From Candidatus Stramentimicrobium fermentans (GTDB lineage: Bacteria > Atribacterota > Phoenicimicrobiia > Phoenicimicrobiales > Stramentimicrobiaceae): 64,000 bases of DNA. Both the position numbers and the translations under genes were made by a program. Shown piece by piece: positions 48,639 through 58,839 of the stretch. Under the pieces are notes generated by a model. That model had not been told where the DNA came from, made no database searches, and saw only the letters and a program-made list of their open reading frames with translations. Location: positions 62,001 to 126,000 of the forward strand of contig JAAYOB010000022.1 in the NCBI GenBank assembly GCA_012520575.1, in the 5' to 3' direction. Positions within the stretch are counted from its first letter, which is position 1. Each line of letters opens with the position of its first letter.

Positions 48639-49661
48639 TTATGATAATACCTTGCTTAACTTCTGAGCTATAAAATCTAATACCGAAACAGATTTAGAAT
48701 AATTCATTCTGGTTGGGCCCAGGACACTGATAGCCCCTCTCAATTTTCCTTTGATGTGGTATGGTCTGATAACTACACTGTAGTTCTCCATAACTTCCTG
48801 TTCCAGCTCGCTGCCGATTATAATGTCAAACTGTTTTTTAAAAATTGATTTTCTAATAATTCTGACCAAATTTTTCTCTTCCTCAATGAAGTCAAAGAGA
48901 TAGTTTATTCTTTCAATCTCTTTAAACTCAGGCTGCTGCAGCATATAGCTGTGATTACCCAGGAAGATGCTTGCATCCTCTTCTGTAAAATCAAAACAGT
49001 CTTCAAAGAAATCCCAGATTGATTCCAGAGTCCGGTATTTAAAATAGTATTTATAAATTTGATTTAACATTTCCTCGTTAATTTCTTCTAAACTCTTCCC
49101 ATAAAATTCCTTTTTTATAATCCGGGCAAATTCTTTTAAATTATTTTCTGAAATATCACAATTAGTTCTCATCATCTTTTGGAAAGAAAACCCACTGTTA
49201 GTAACTAAAGTTACCACGATACGCTGATTGTTTAAAACTATAAAATGAATATCTTTTAAGGTGTCCTCCACCACATTAGGTGCCAATACTACCCCTAAAT
49301 TATTAGTCAATCTCGATATTAATTTCGAAGTAAGCTTCATTATCTCATAATAATCTCTAGCTATTTTAAATTGCTCAATAATTTCTTGTTTTTCTTCATC
49401 AGTAAGGGCATCGACCTCTTTTCCCATCAATTGGTCAACATAAAATCGATAGCCCTTATCGGTCGGTATACGCCCGGCAGAAGTATGTGGCTTTTTTATA
49501 TAACCAAGCTTTTCCAGCAATAATAGGTCATTCCTAATAGTAGCTGAACTGACCGGCAAGTTGTAGAAAGTAAGTATCATTTCCGAACTAACCGGTTCTG
49601 CGTTATCTATATAGAGATGCACAACGGCATCTAAAATGGTGCTCATTCTATCATTAATCAT
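48639..49661 (-). CDS. hrcA: Heat-inducible transcription repressor HrcA
   Basis: Represses its own operon by binding CIRCE. N-terminal winged helix ('VSSEMILTFYNLPVSSATIR', 'KPHTSAGRIPTDKGYRFYVD'), then a GAF-like central domain and a dimerisation domain. 340 aa. GAGGAG precedes ATG 49661, and the CIRCE element lies only 16 bases upstream of the ATG, so autoregulation is nearly certain. Confidence 0.97.
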   Translation of the reverse strand: MINDRMSTILDAVVHLYIDNAEPVSSEMILTFYNLPVSSATIRNDLLLLEKLGYIKKPHTSAGRIPTDKGYRFYVDQLMGKEVDALTDEEKQEIIEQFKIARDYYEIMKLTSKLISRLTNNLGVVLAPNVVEDTLKDIHFIVLNNQRIVVTLVTNSGFSFQKMMRTNCDISENNLKEFARIIKKEFYGKSLEEINEEMLNQIYKYYFKYRTLESIWDFFEDCFDFTEEDASIFLGNHSYMLQQPEFKEIERINYLFDFIEEEKNLVRIIRKSIFKKQFDIIIGSELEQEVMENYSVVIRPYHIKGKLRGAISVLGPTRMNYSKSVSVLDFIAQKLSKVLS

Positions 49662-49676
49662 ATCTTTCTCCTCAAA

Positions 49677-49703
49677 TTAGCACTCTAATGGTGAGAGTGC
49701 TAA
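49677..49703. promoter_or_regulatory. CIRCE operator
   Basis: TTAGCACTC (49677-49685), nine-base spacer, GAGTGCTAA (49695-49703): a perfect match to the HrcA-binding consensus. It lies just downstream of the promoter, so HrcA would block early transcription of hrcA-grpE-dnaK-dnaJ-mtaB. Confidence 0.97.
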
Positions 49704-49713
49704 TTTCTTATCT

Positions 49714-49742
49714 AAGATACCATTGAATAGGTTATTTGTCAA
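49714..49742 (-). promoter_or_regulatory. Sigma-A-like promoter of the hrcA operon
   Basis: Leftward TTGACA (49737-49742, perfect), 17-bp spacer, TATCTT (49714-49719). The start of transcription would fall next to CIRCE, as in other HrcA-controlled operons. Confidence 0.8.
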
Positions 49743-49782
49743 TACTTGTACCGGTAAAAAAGTTATTTTCAGGTATAGATAA

Positions 49783-50931
49783 TTAATCCAAAAATTCCAG
49801 AAATACGTTGTTAGCAAGCGATATTCCTCTTTTAGTTAGATAGTAGTGAGTTTTACTCTCGGCTAATAAACCCTGTTCTTTCAGTTCTTGTATAGGTTTC
49901 CCAAAAAAATGTTCTATAGGAGTTCCAAATAATCCTCTGAATTCAGCTTTGGCTAATCCTTCCATCATTCTTAACTTCAATATGATCTTTTCCGACATCT
50001 TTTCTGATGAAGAAAGTATTTCCTGGCATTCTATGGGTAAAATCCCAAAATTTAAAAGTTCAATGTACAGTTCCGGATCCTGATAATTACGATACCGCTT
50101 ATTACTCATAAAAGAGGTTGCACCCGCCCCTAATCCCAAATAAGGTTGGCAGTTCCAGTAAAGCTGATTATGAATACTCCTTTTTCCGGGTAAGGCAAAA
50201 TTGGATATTTCATAGTGCTCATAATTGCGTTCACCTAACAGGGTTATAGCCTCTAAAAATAGTTTGTTGGTAAAATCATCGGAGGGCAGTTTAATTTTCC
50301 CGGCGGCAACCAGGTGTCCTAAAGGAGTTTCGGGTTCTAAGGAAAGAGCATAGAGAGAAATGTGTTCTGGTTTTAACTGGATAACCTCGGTTAAGGTTTC
50401 TTTAAATCCTATCTTGCTTTGCCCCGGAAGCCCGAACATAATATCAATATTTATATTCTTAAAGCCTGCTTCCCTGGCACTATGGTAGGCAGCTAAAGAG
50501 TCTTCTTTGGTATGTATTCTACCTAATTTCCTCAGCATTTCATCATCAAAAGATTGGACACCTAAGCTAAGTCTGTTTGCACCCGCTTGAAATAACAATT
50601 TACATTTTCCTAAGTCTATCGTACCCGGGTTTGCCTCTACGGTAATTTCTGCCATTTCATCAATCGGAAATTTTAAAAAACAGGCCCTTAATATTTCTTG
50701 CAATTGGAGTCCGCTCAGTGCGGTGGGAGTTCCTCCTCCTAAGTAAATTGAGGTAAGTTCTACTTCTTGGTTCTTCTTACCGTGAAGTTCCATCTCTTTA
50801 ATTATGGCGGAAATGTACCTTTTTTTTAATTGCTCATCACTCGTAGCAATAGAAAAAAAATCACAATAGATGCATTTCTTAAAACAAAAAGGTATGTGAA
50901 GATATAAACCTATGTTTAGTACATGATTCAT
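49783..50931 (-). CDS. hemW: Heme chaperone HemW (radical-SAM, HemN-like)
   Basis: Carries the radical-SAM motif C16-x3-C20-x2-C23-x-F, the spacing of HemW. 'YLGGGTPTAL', 'EITVEANPG' and 'NRLSLGVQSFDDEMLRKLGR' are typical. HemW delivers heme; it is not the oxygen-independent coproporphyrinogen oxidase it is often called. I chose ATG 50931; TTG 50943 is also in frame. Neither has a ribosome site, so translation may be coupled to lepA, which ends at 50951. About 382 aa. Confidence 0.93.
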   Translation of the reverse strand: MNHVLNIGLYLHIPFCFKKCIYCDFFSIATSDEQLKKRYISAIIKEMELHGKKNQEVELTSIYLGGGTPTALSGLQLQEILRACFLKFPIDEMAEITVEANPGTIDLGKCKLLFQAGANRLSLGVQSFDDEMLRKLGRIHTKEDSLAAYHSAREAGFKNINIDIMFGLPGQSKIGFKETLTEVIQLKPEHISLYALSLEPETPLGHLVAAGKIKLPSDDFTNKLFLEAITLLGERNYEHYEISNFALPGKRSIHNQLYWNCQPYLGLGAGATSFMSNKRYRNYQDPELYIELLNFGILPIECQEILSSSEKMSEKIILKLRMMEGLAKAEFRGLFGTPIEHFFGKPIQELKEQGLLAESKTHYYLTKRGISLANNVFLEFLD

Positions 50932-50950
50932 GGTTGGAGACAATCTATAA

Positions 50951-52759
50951 TTAATCGATTTTTAAAATACTCATAAAGGCTTCCTGCGGGATTTCTACCT
51001 TGCCTATTCTTTTCATCCTTTTTTTACCAGCTTTTTGCTTTTCCAACAATTTACGTTTTCTACTAATATCCCCGCCATAACATTTTGCTATGACATTTTT
51101 CTTTAATGCTCTCACGGTGGAGCGGGCAATTATTTTGCGGTTTACACTCGCCTGGATAGGTACTTCAAATAATTGGCGAGGAATGGCAGTTTTTAGGTTA
51201 TCTACTATTTTCCTAGCACGCTCATACGCTTTGTCCTTATGTGTGATGAAGGAAAGATTATCAACTACCTCTTGATTTACTAAAACGTCAACCTTTATTA
51301 GTGCAGATTCTTGATAACCCATAATATGATAATCGATACTGGCGTATCCTTTGCTGATTGATTTAATACGGTCATAAAAATCAAGCATAATCTCATTTAA
51401 AGGCAGGTGGTACAAGAGGCGGGCAATATCTTTATCAAGGTATTCCATATTTTTAAATACTCCCCTCCTGTCTTGCAATAATTCCATTATTCCCCCTAAA
51501 AACTGGCTGGGCGTAATAAGTGTTAATTCAATAAAAGGCTCTTCAATGTAATCAATTAAAGCGGCCTCAGGTAGTGATGACGGGTTATCTATCTCAATAA
51601 TCTGTTTATTCTTTAAATATACGCGATATAAGACACTGGGAGTCGTCGCAATTAGTTGAATCTGATATTCTCTTTCCAGCCTCTCTTGAATAATTTCCAT
51701 ATGAAGTAATCCTAAGAAGCCGCAACGAAAACCGAATCCCAAAGCAGGTGAGTTTTCGGGAATATAGCTAATGGCAGAGTCGTTTAAACTCAATTTTTCC
51801 AGAGCATATTTTAAATCGGGATAATCATCGTTTTCCACCGGGTAAAAACTACAAAAAACCATAGGTATAACTTTTTTATAACCGGGTAATTGTCGATCTG
51901 CCGGTTGTTCCGAATTAGTTATGGTATCACCGACTTTTGTTAAGGTAATATCCTTAAAGCCTGCGGTTAAATAGCCAACCTCTCCCACTGAAAGCTGTTC
52001 AACCTTCTTTCTTTTAGGCATAAAAATACCCACTTCATTAACTTCATAGTTATTCTTGTTAGACATGGTCTGTATTTTGGAGCCCGGCTTCACCACACCA
52101 TTTACAATTCTGATATATACAACTGATCCCTGATAGGGATTGTAAACTGAATCAAAAATTAATGCTTGCAAGGGTTTTTCTAATTTACCATCCGGGGGCG
52201 GTATATATTTAACAATAGCCTCCAATACCTCTCTTATGCCGGTACCGTCTCTGGCACTCGCCATTAATATTGGGCTCTCTGATAGTCCATTAATTTTCTT
52301 AATCTCTTTGCTGACCTTTTCCGGATCAGCAGTGGAAAGGTCAATCTTATTAATTACCGGAATTATAGACAATTTGTGCTCTAAAGCCATTTGAACATTG
52401 GAAATAGTCTGAGCTTGCACACCTTGCGCAGCATCAACTACCATTAAGGCACCTTCGCAGGCAGCTAAACTACGAGACACCTCATAGGAAAAATCAACAT
52501 GACCGGGAGTATCAATAAGGTTAAAGATATATTGTTTTCCATTTAAAGCTTTATACAAGAGTCGGACCGGCTTTGATTTTATGGTAATACCTTTTTCTCT
52601 CTCTAAATCCATGTCATCTAAAACCTGTTCTCTTATCTCCCTTTGGCTAATTGTTTCAGTCAACTCTAAAATACGATCAGCAATGGTAGATTTACCATGG
52701 TCTATATGGGCTATAATTGAAAAATTACGAATATTTGCCGCTTTGGTTATCTCAGTCAT
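50951..52759 (-). CDS. lepA: Elongation factor 4
   Basis: Ribosome-bound GTPase. G1 motif 'AHIDHGKST' (residues 17-25), '[20 protein letters not shown]', 'NKIDL', and the LepA-specific C-terminal domain with '[20 protein letters not shown]'. 602 aa, full length. The start overlaps the murJ stop by eight bases. The lepA-hemW-hrcA order is as in Bacillus. Confidence 0.97.
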   Translation of the reverse strand: MTEITKAANIRNFSIIAHIDHGKSTIADRILELTETISQREIREQVLDDMDLEREKGITIKSKPVRLLYKALNGKQYIFNLIDTPGHVDFSYEVSRSLAACEGALMVVDAAQGVQAQTISNVQMALEHKLSIIPVINKIDLSTADPEKVSKEIKKINGLSESPILMASARDGTGIREVLEAIVKYIPPPDGKLEKPLQALIFDSVYNPYQGSVVYIRIVNGVVKPGSKIQTMSNKNNYEVNEVGIFMPKRKKVEQLSVGEVGYLTAGFKDITLTKVGDTITNSEQPADRQLPGYKKVIPMVFCSFYPVENDDYPDLKYALEKLSLNDSAISYIPENSPALGFGFRCGFLGLLHMEIIQERLEREYQIQLIATTPSVLYRVYLKNKQIIEIDNPSSLPEAALIDYIEEPFIELTLITPSQFLGGIMELLQDRRGVFKNMEYLDKDIARLLYHLPLNEIMLDFYDRIKSISKGYASIDYHIMGYQESALIKVDVLVNQEVVDNLSFITHKDKAYERARKIVDNLKTAIPRQLFEVPIQASVNRKIIARSTVRALKKNVIAKCYGGDISRKRKLLEKQKAGKKRMKRIGKVEIPQEAFMSILKID

Positions 52760-54344
52760 TCTCTTTTATTTCCCTTATCTCTCTATTAACAATCATTTTA
52801 ATGAACCTTTTTGCATTGCTAAATTCGGTAATACCCAGCATTATACCACTAATATAGTATACCAGAATACCCAGTAATCCAGAAATTAACACCTGGGCCA
52901 ATTGCAAAACTTTTGAATGTAAATCAAATCTCAGCCCAAAATAATAAGCGCATCCCCAACAGGTTAACGCCATGAATATGCTGGCTAAAATAGATTTCCA
53001 AGAGAATAATAACAGCTCCCTGCTAAAAATACCACTTACTCTTTTTTCTAAATAAATCCCCAGAATAATAAAGTGCAAGATTGCTGAAATAGAAGTGGCT
53101 AAAGCAATTCCGGCATGTGCCAAATACCTGACCAGGATCAGATCTAATATGATATTAACAGTTACGGCTAGGATACCAATACGCAACGGGGTTTTAGTAT
53201 CTTTTAAAGCGTAAAAAGTACTTATTATCAATCTTAAAATTGAGATGGCAAAAAGGCCGACGGTATAGCAGACCAATGCCACTTCAGTAGTCGAAGTATC
53301 TTGGGCACTGAATAAACCATGTTCATAAAATAGTCGTACTATGGGGTAGCTTAGTGTGATTAACCCTACCATGCAGGGCCAGATAAAAAAGGAAAGCAAT
53401 TTGAATCCGAAAGAAAAACTACTTTTCATATCTTCTATCTGTCCTTTGGCAACATATTTAGAAAGCGTCGGCAGTATGGCTATGGTCAGTGCTATGCCAA
53501 AAACACCCAGAGGAAATTGCATTAGCCGATTAGCATAATACAAAGCGGAGATGCTGCCATGCGTCAGAAATGATGCAATAATACGGTCAACCACAAAATT
53601 AATCTTATCAATAGCCAATCCGATAGCTGCTGGAATTAATAATTGAAAGAACGAGCTTACGTCCGGATCGTAGATATTAAAGGTGATTTTATAGTTAAAA
53701 TGCTTTTTTATTAAAGAAGGAATGTGTATTAGAACTTGTGCCAAGCCGCCGGCTAAAACCCCTATTGCCAAACTATATATGCCGAACCGGGCGGTATAGA
53801 AGAACGCGAATATGATAATACCCATATTGAGCAAGGCAGGAGCTAATGCAGGTATAAAAAATACTCCATAAGAGTTTAAGATTCCCATAAATAAGGCAGC
53901 CAGTGCGGCAAAGCCGATATAGGGAAACATAATCTTTGTTAAATTAACCGTTAACAAGTATTTTTCAGGAAATTGCCTAAATCCCACAGCCATCATATTG
54001 ACTAAATATGGGGCTGACCAGATACCCAGAGAAATAATAATTAAAACAGCTATAATTAAGAGGTTGAGTACTTTACTGGCAAAAGCATCTGCTTTTTCTT
54101 TATCTTGATGAGCCAGATATCCCGAAAACATAGGCACAAAAGCAGTATTTAAGGCACCCTCCCCTATCACGCTTCTTAGAAGGTTCGGTATCATAAAGGC
54201 CATAAAAAAAGCATCTGTTTCAAAGCTTGCCCCAAATTGATTAGAAATTACTATCTCTCGGCCTAATCCAAAAAATCGGCAGATAAGAGTTGCAGCCATT
54301 ACTATCCCGGTATATCGGGCAACCTTTACATTGCTGTCGGTCAT
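52752..54344 (-). CDS. murJ: Lipid II flippase MurJ
   Basis: 530-aa polytopic protein of the MOP superfamily with about 14 membrane segments. '[20 protein letters not shown]' and '[17 protein letters not shown]' near the N-terminus are MurJ signatures. It moves lipid-linked peptidoglycan precursor across the membrane. It is read away from rpsT and overlaps lepA by eight bases. In Bacillus this place holds gpr and spoIIP. Confidence 0.96.
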   Translation of the reverse strand: MTDSNVKVARYTGIVMAATLICRFFGLGREIVISNQFGASFETDAFFMAFMIPNLLRSVIGEGALNTAFVPMFSGYLAHQDKEKADAFASKVLNLLIIAVLIIISLGIWSAPYLVNMMAVGFRQFPEKYLLTVNLTKIMFPYIGFAALAALFMGILNSYGVFFIPALAPALLNMGIIIFAFFYTARFGIYSLAIGVLAGGLAQVLIHIPSLIKKHFNYKITFNIYDPDVSSFFQLLIPAAIGLAIDKINFVVDRIIASFLTHGSISALYYANRLMQFPLGVFGIALTIAILPTLSKYVAKGQIEDMKSSFSFGFKLLSFFIWPCMVGLITLSYPIVRLFYEHGLFSAQDTSTTEVALVCYTVGLFAISILRLIISTFYALKDTKTPLRIGILAVTVNIILDLILVRYLAHAGIALATSISAILHFIILGIYLEKRVSGIFSRELLLFSWKSILASIFMALTCWGCAYYFGLRFDLHSKVLQLAQVLISGLLGILVYYISGIMLGITEFSNAKRFIKMIVNREIREIKEND

Positions 54345-54393
54345 ATTTCTTCTCCATGTGTGTTGTTTAAAAAATTAATATGTTATTTTTTTC

Positions 54394-54422
54394 TTGATTT
54401 TCAATTAAAAAGATGTTAAAAT
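54394..54422 (+). promoter_or_regulatory. Sigma-A-like promoter of rpsT
   Basis: TTGATT (54394-54399), 17-bp spacer, TAAAAT (54417-54422) in the 111-base gap between the divergent murJ and rpsT genes. The leader would be about 25 bases. Confidence 0.7.
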
Positions 54423-54455
54423 TTACCAGCAAAACTATAAGAAAGGAAGCTATAC

Positions 54456-54761
54456 ATGCCCACAATCAAATCAGCTATCAAAAGGGCTAAAATTTCAGAA
54501 AAACAACGTATCAGGAATTATGCTTATAAATCCAAAGTAAAGACTCTAATTAAAAAATTTGAAAATTCGCTGAACACGGAAGACAATAATGTCATTCAGC
54601 AAAATTTTCAGAAATGTGTGTCAACTCTGGACAAGGCTGCTCAAAAGGGTGTTTTTGCCAGAAACACCGTTGCTCGAAAAAAATCCTTATTGGCCAAAAA
54701 ACTCAAACTTCAGGTATTGAATGCTAAGGAACAGGCTGCTCAAGGGGCAGAACAGGGTTAA
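54456..54761 (+). CDS. rpsT: 30S ribosomal protein S20
   Basis: Basic helical protein that binds 16S rRNA early in assembly. 'MPTIKSAIKRAKISEKQRIR' and 'AAQKGVFARNTVARKKSLLA' are the family core. At 101 aa it is some 12-15 residues longer than usual owing to a C-terminal tail 'NAKEQAAQGAEQG'. It is the only rightward gene after 15,580. Its last 38 bases overlap the 3' end of holA on the other strand. AAGGAAG precedes ATG 54456. Confidence 0.95.
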   Translation: MPTIKSAIKRAKISEKQRIRNYAYKSKVKTLIKKFENSLNTEDNNVIQQNFQKCVSTLDKAAQKGVFARNTVARKKSLLAKKLKLQVLNAKEQAAQGAEQG

Positions 54762-55794
54762 AACTACCCTTTTTTGTTATGCCTATTACTAATTGTTCTA
54801 AGATTAGACTGGGCAGCAAAGAGCCTGTTTTCAGGTTAGTTTCCGCCTGTAACAAAGACTGATAAGCCATCTTTAATTCATCAAGTGAGTATTTTTGGGA
54901 TTGGGCTATAATTCTTTGTACCATAAAATAAGGGAGATTTGAATCTCCCTTAATTATTTTTATATTATTTGGGAATAGCTTCGCCCTATGGATTAATCCT
55001 ATCTGGCGATTTATCATGGCTAAAAGCTGCAATGGATGGTATTCATCGCTACCTAATAATTTTCTTAGATAACCTATTGTTCTTGCTGCATCACGTTCTC
55101 CCAATGCCTCTACAAAATCAAAAATATTTCCACTCCGTAACCCATATAAACCGTTTAAAACATCATTTTTAGTAATTTTATCACTCGTACCCTCTAAATA
55201 ACAGAACAACTTATCCAGTTCATTGCTAATTAAACCAACGTCATTTTCCGTAATGCTCTGCAAATAATAGAGTGCCTCATTTGTTATCTCTTTTTGTTCT
55301 TCCTTACATCTCGCTATGACTAACTGTCTTATTTGTGTTTTATTTAACTTTTTTAGGTTTACAATTGAACCATATTTTTTTATCTTCTCTATTTTTATGT
55401 TTTTCGGTACCGCTTTGCTATCAACAAAAAGTAAGATTAAGTGATTGTCAGAGTCAAATGATAAATTTTCTATCAGGGTATCCAGTTTCTGCAGCAGAGG
55501 TCTTTTGATTTTCTCTAATTGCTTGATAATAATACCCTGTATGGTTCCGGGGCCAAAACCCAGCGGTACGGCATAGAGAGAATTAGCCAGCTCGCTAAAA
55601 TCGAGATCTTCACCATAAAAAACACTATAATTGACCTGCCGTTTTTGTCGGAAAAGGTGCAATTTGAGCTTCTCCAGAATAATATTATGCAGAAAATTGT
55701 CTTCTCCATAAAATAGATATATTGGTTTGATTATATTTTTTTCAATTTCCCTTTGAATGGAAAAAAAATCAAAGGTTTTCTGTCTTTCATTCAT
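54724..55794 (-). CDS. holA: DNA polymerase III delta subunit
   Basis: Clamp-loader delta subunit that opens the sliding clamp. The 356-aa protein has an AAA+-like N-terminal fold ('IYLFYGEDNFLHNIILEKL'), a middle lid ('NEALYYLQSITENDVGLISN') and a C-terminal collar domain ('LLAMINRQIGLIHRAKLF'). It has no Walker A, as expected for delta. It starts 10 bases after comEC and ends inside rpsT. Confidence 0.93.
   Translation of the reverse strand: MNERQKTFDFFSIQREIEKNIIKPIYLFYGEDNFLHNIILEKLKLHLFRQKRQVNYSVFYGEDLDFSELANSLYAVPLGFGPGTIQGIIIKQLEKIKRPLLQKLDTLIENLSFDSDNHLILLFVDSKAVPKNIKIEKIKKYGSIVNLKKLNKTQIRQLVIARCKEEQKEITNEALYYLQSITENDVGLISNELDKLFCYLEGTSDKITKNDVLNGLYGLRSGNIFDFVEALGERDAARTIGYLRKLLGSDEYHPLQLLAMINRQIGLIHRAKLFPNNIKIIKGDSNLPYFMVQRIIAQSQKYSLDELKMAYQSLLQAETNLKTGSLLPSLILEQLVIGITKKGSFNPVLPLEQPVP
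54754..54775 (+). terminator. Rho-independent terminator of rpsT, inside holA
   Basis: Stem AGGGT/ACCCT (54754-54758 with 54766-54770), seven-base loop that includes part of the rpsT stop codon, then TTTTT (54771-54775). It therefore lies antisense to the last codons of holA. Confidence 0.65.
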
Positions 55795-55804
55795 ATTGTT
55801 ATCG

Positions 55805-58165
55805 TTACCTAAACGTTTTTATATTAATATTCTGTCCATTACTGGTAATTAAAACTGTCCCATTTAAATCTGTTCTAAAAACTTCCCAGCAATAATCTTT
55901 AAGTCTTTTAACTACACTCGGATGGGGAAGGTTAACATTATTTAAGCCCACCGATATTATCGCTACCTTGGGTTGAACTCTATTTAAAAATAATTCAGAG
56001 CTGGAGGTAATGCTGCCATGGTGGGCGACTTTTAAGACATCACTTTTTAATTGTTCTTGCCAGGATAACAGGTTTATTTCTGCTGATTCTTCTATATCAC
56101 CGGTTAATAAGAAGCTGACATTTTTATATCGTAATTTTAACACAATTGATTGGTTATTAAAATCATTTTCCTGGTAATATGTTGAGGGATTCATGGGGTT
56201 GAGGATTAATATTTCCAATCCCGGCTCTAAAGCAATGAGGTCTCCTGCCTTCACTTTAGAATAGATGATTCCATTATCACTTCTTATTAAAGAAAGGAAT
56301 TGTTGATAAACAGGGTCTTTACTGTCTATGCCGCTGTCCATAACCATGCCGACCTTCATTTCTTTTAGGACAGTAACCAGGCCTTCTAAGTGGTCTAAGT
56401 CGGGATGAGTTAGAACCAAAATATCAATCTGATTAATTCCCAGGCGCCTTAAATAGGGTACCACAGTATGCTTACCTACGTCAAAATCATTAAAAGGTGT
56501 CCCCCCGCCGTCAATCAAAATTTTCTTGTTTAGCGGCGTTTCAATTAAAATTGAATCTCCCTGACCTACATTTATAAAATGGAGTGAGAATAATTGGGAA
56601 AAAGGAAATAGATGAGCGGACAGCATTGCTATTATAACCGCCATTGTACCCCAGAATACAAACTTTCTTTTATTAACATCCAGTTTGGGCCAATTAATGA
56701 GAATATAGGCCATAACTATAAGTAAAAAATAATAAGAGATTGTCTGGTAGATGTGCGGTTGAGCAATATAATGATAGGCATAAGGTAAGGACGAGAAAAA
56801 TTTAGTGAAAGATAGCAGAAGATTAATTAAAATTTCACTTAAATGAGCCGTCAATTGCGCAAAAGAAATAAGAAGGAAAGAGCCTATAATAGAGATTAAA
56901 CCTAAAATGAGGATAATACTGACTAAGGGCACTATTATTAAATTAGCCCAAATGGCTATAAGCGATATTTTGTAAAAATAATAGGCCGATAACGGTGCCA
57001 TTCCTAACCAGGCGGATAAGGAAATAGCCAAGGATTCCGATAAATAATTAGGCAAAAAATCTAACTTCTCCTGTAACAGGGGATAAAGAAGGATAATAAA
57101 AAAAGTGACTGTGAAAGAGAGTAAAAAACCTGCATCAAATAATAAGAGAGGCTGATAAAATAATATTAACAATGCTGCTAAAAAAATACTGCTGTATTGA
57201 TGATAAGGCCGATTAATATATTTAGCAATAAGAAAAGTGATGAACATCAGAGTGGCTCTGCTTACTGAAGGGCGAAAACCGGTGATTGCTGCATATACCA
57301 GTAAAATAATTATTATAATAATATACTTTAATCTCTCGTTTTTTTTAAAAAAAGACCAGAAGTTGAAGATATTAAATAAAAAGATGGCGATAATCCCTAC
57401 ATGCAACCCTGAAATAGCCAGTATGTGCATCACCCCTGCATCTTGGAATATAGGTTCCCACTCCGGGGGCAGTTCACTTCGATCACCGGCGATAATTGCC
57501 TTTATGAAGGCAGCTTGCGGATAATGGTATATTCTATCGATATTTTTAGCAATATTTTCTTTAATATAATTAAGAGCTTTACTTAAAATTAATTGATTAT
57601 TTTTGCCAACAAAATAAATCTGATCAGCATTGAGGCTACCGGTGACAAATATTCTTTGCCTGATTAAATAATCCCTATAATTGAATTCGCCAAAATTCCC
57701 CGGTAAATCCGGTTCACCCAATACCACTTTAGCTTTAATTAAGTCCCCATATTGGAATTGAAAATTAGTTCCATTCTGATAGACCCTTAAAAGTACCTTC
57801 CCTTCTACTTGATAACATTTGTCATTATGCTGGATATTCTGGGCAGCCAACAAAATTTCCTGGCAGCCTCCATCTTGCCGCAGCCTCGCCTCTAATACCG
57901 TTCCCATTAAAAGGCCGGAGTTAGCCCTGAAATAATAAATATGGTTGGAGCCCTGTGGTTTACTCTGATAGGCGGTATTCATCATGCCGAGCAACAAAAA
58001 TATAATAAGCAGATAAACACCGGTAAAATTACAGCCTGCCTTATATGAAAGAATGGCCCATAGACACCACAACAGGCAGAATGAGAATAAAAATTGGAAA
58101 GAAAAATAGCTGAGGTTCTTTTGCAGCAAAATGCCGATAATATAGAATATTAAGACTGAAAGCAA
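55805..58165 (-). CDS. comEC: DNA uptake channel ComEC/Rec2
   Basis: Carries single-stranded DNA across the inner membrane in natural transformation. The 786-aa protein has an N-terminal OB-like DUF4131 part, a competence domain with many membrane segments ('AISGLHVGIIAIFLFNI'), and a C-terminal metallo-beta-lactamase domain with 'NVGQGDSILIE' and 'LTHPDLDHLEGL'. The start is TTG 58165 with only a weak AGG upstream; the frame stays open further upstream but has no better start. Full domain set suggests a working gene. Confidence 0.94.
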   Translation of the reverse strand: MLSVLIFYIIGILLQKNLSYFSFQFLFSFCLLWCLWAILSYKAGCNFTGVYLLIIFLLLGMMNTAYQSKPQGSNHIYYFRANSGLLMGTVLEARLRQDGGCQEILLAAQNIQHNDKCYQVEGKVLLRVYQNGTNFQFQYGDLIKAKVVLGEPDLPGNFGEFNYRDYLIRQRIFVTGSLNADQIYFVGKNNQLILSKALNYIKENIAKNIDRIYHYPQAAFIKAIIAGDRSELPPEWEPIFQDAGVMHILAISGLHVGIIAIFLFNIFNFWSFFKKNERLKYIIIIIILLVYAAITGFRPSVSRATLMFITFLIAKYINRPYHQYSSIFLAALLILFYQPLLLFDAGFLLSFTVTFFIILLYPLLQEKLDFLPNYLSESLAISLSAWLGMAPLSAYYFYKISLIAIWANLIIVPLVSIILILGLISIIGSFLLISFAQLTAHLSEILINLLLSFTKFFSSLPYAYHYIAQPHIYQTISYYFLLIVMAYILINWPKLDVNKRKFVFWGTMAVIIAMLSAHLFPFSQLFSLHFINVGQGDSILIETPLNKKILIDGGGTPFNDFDVGKHTVVPYLRRLGINQIDILVLTHPDLDHLEGLVTVLKEMKVGMVMDSGIDSKDPVYQQFLSLIRSDNGIIYSKVKAGDLIALEPGLEILILNPMNPSTYYQENDFNNQSIVLKLRYKNVSFLLTGDIEESAEINLLSWQEQLKSDVLKVAHHGSITSSSELFLNRVQPKVAIISVGLNNVNLPHPSVVKRLKDYCWEVFRTDLNGTVLITSNGQNINIKTFR

Positions 58166-58199
58166 TGGCGCCTGAGCGTTTGGTAAAGAATTAGTCTTT

Positions 58200-58829
58200 C
58201 TAATGGGTTGTAATCATCTCCTTAATAGCATCAAATCTCTTCTGACCAATACCTGAAACACCTTTTATATCTTCAATTCTGCGAAATATTCCATTGTTCT
58301 TACGGAATTCCAAGATACGTTCAGCCAGTACCGGACCGATTCCGGGCAATGATTCTAATTCACGAGCGGTGGCAGAATTAATATTTATTAAACCGCTGTT
58401 AGCATCGTAATTAAATTCAGGCATTGTTAATCCCTGTTCAGCCATTCCTGATAATTCACCTTTTCTCTCTTCCGGTATAAAAGGAATAATTATTTTTTGC
58501 CCGTCGTGAATAGGAGCAGCAAGATTTACCATATCAAGATGGGCTTTTTCCAGCGCACCTCCGGCCATTTTAACCACATCGATTATACGCTCACCTGATG
58601 ATATCTGATAAACGCCAGGCTGCTTAACCGCACCGGCAATGTGGATGATATAAATTTCTTCTTGAGATGTATCTGCAACATTTTGCTGAATAGACAAATT
58701 TTCCTGATTGGAAGGAAGTATAGTAATCTTATTCTTTTCTTGCAGATAAAATCTGCAACCAAAGATGGTTATTATTACAGTAACAATGAGCAATAAAACT
58801 ATTTTTTCCTGCTTAGAAAAAACGAACAT
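58200..58829 (-). CDS. comEA: Competence DNA receptor ComEA
   Basis: DNA-binding protein that captures DNA outside the inner membrane. N-terminal membrane anchor (about residues 10-27), SLBB domain ('HIAGAVKQPGVYQISSGERI', about 58-120) and C-terminal double helix-hairpin-helix ('ININSATARELESLPGIGPV', 'DIKGVSGIGQKRFDAI'). 209 aa. It lies directly before comEC, the standard pair for transformation. Confidence 0.95.
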   Translation of the reverse strand: MFVFSKQEKIVLLLIVTVIITIFGCRFYLQEKNKITILPSNQENLSIQQNVADTSQEEIYIIHIAGAVKQPGVYQISSGERIIDVVKMAGGALEKAHLDMVNLAAPIHDGQKIIIPFIPEERKGELSGMAEQGLTMPEFNYDANSGLININSATARELESLPGIGPVLAERILEFRKNNGIFRRIEDIKGVSGIGQKRFDAIKEMITTH

Positions 58830-58839
58830 AGTACCTCTT

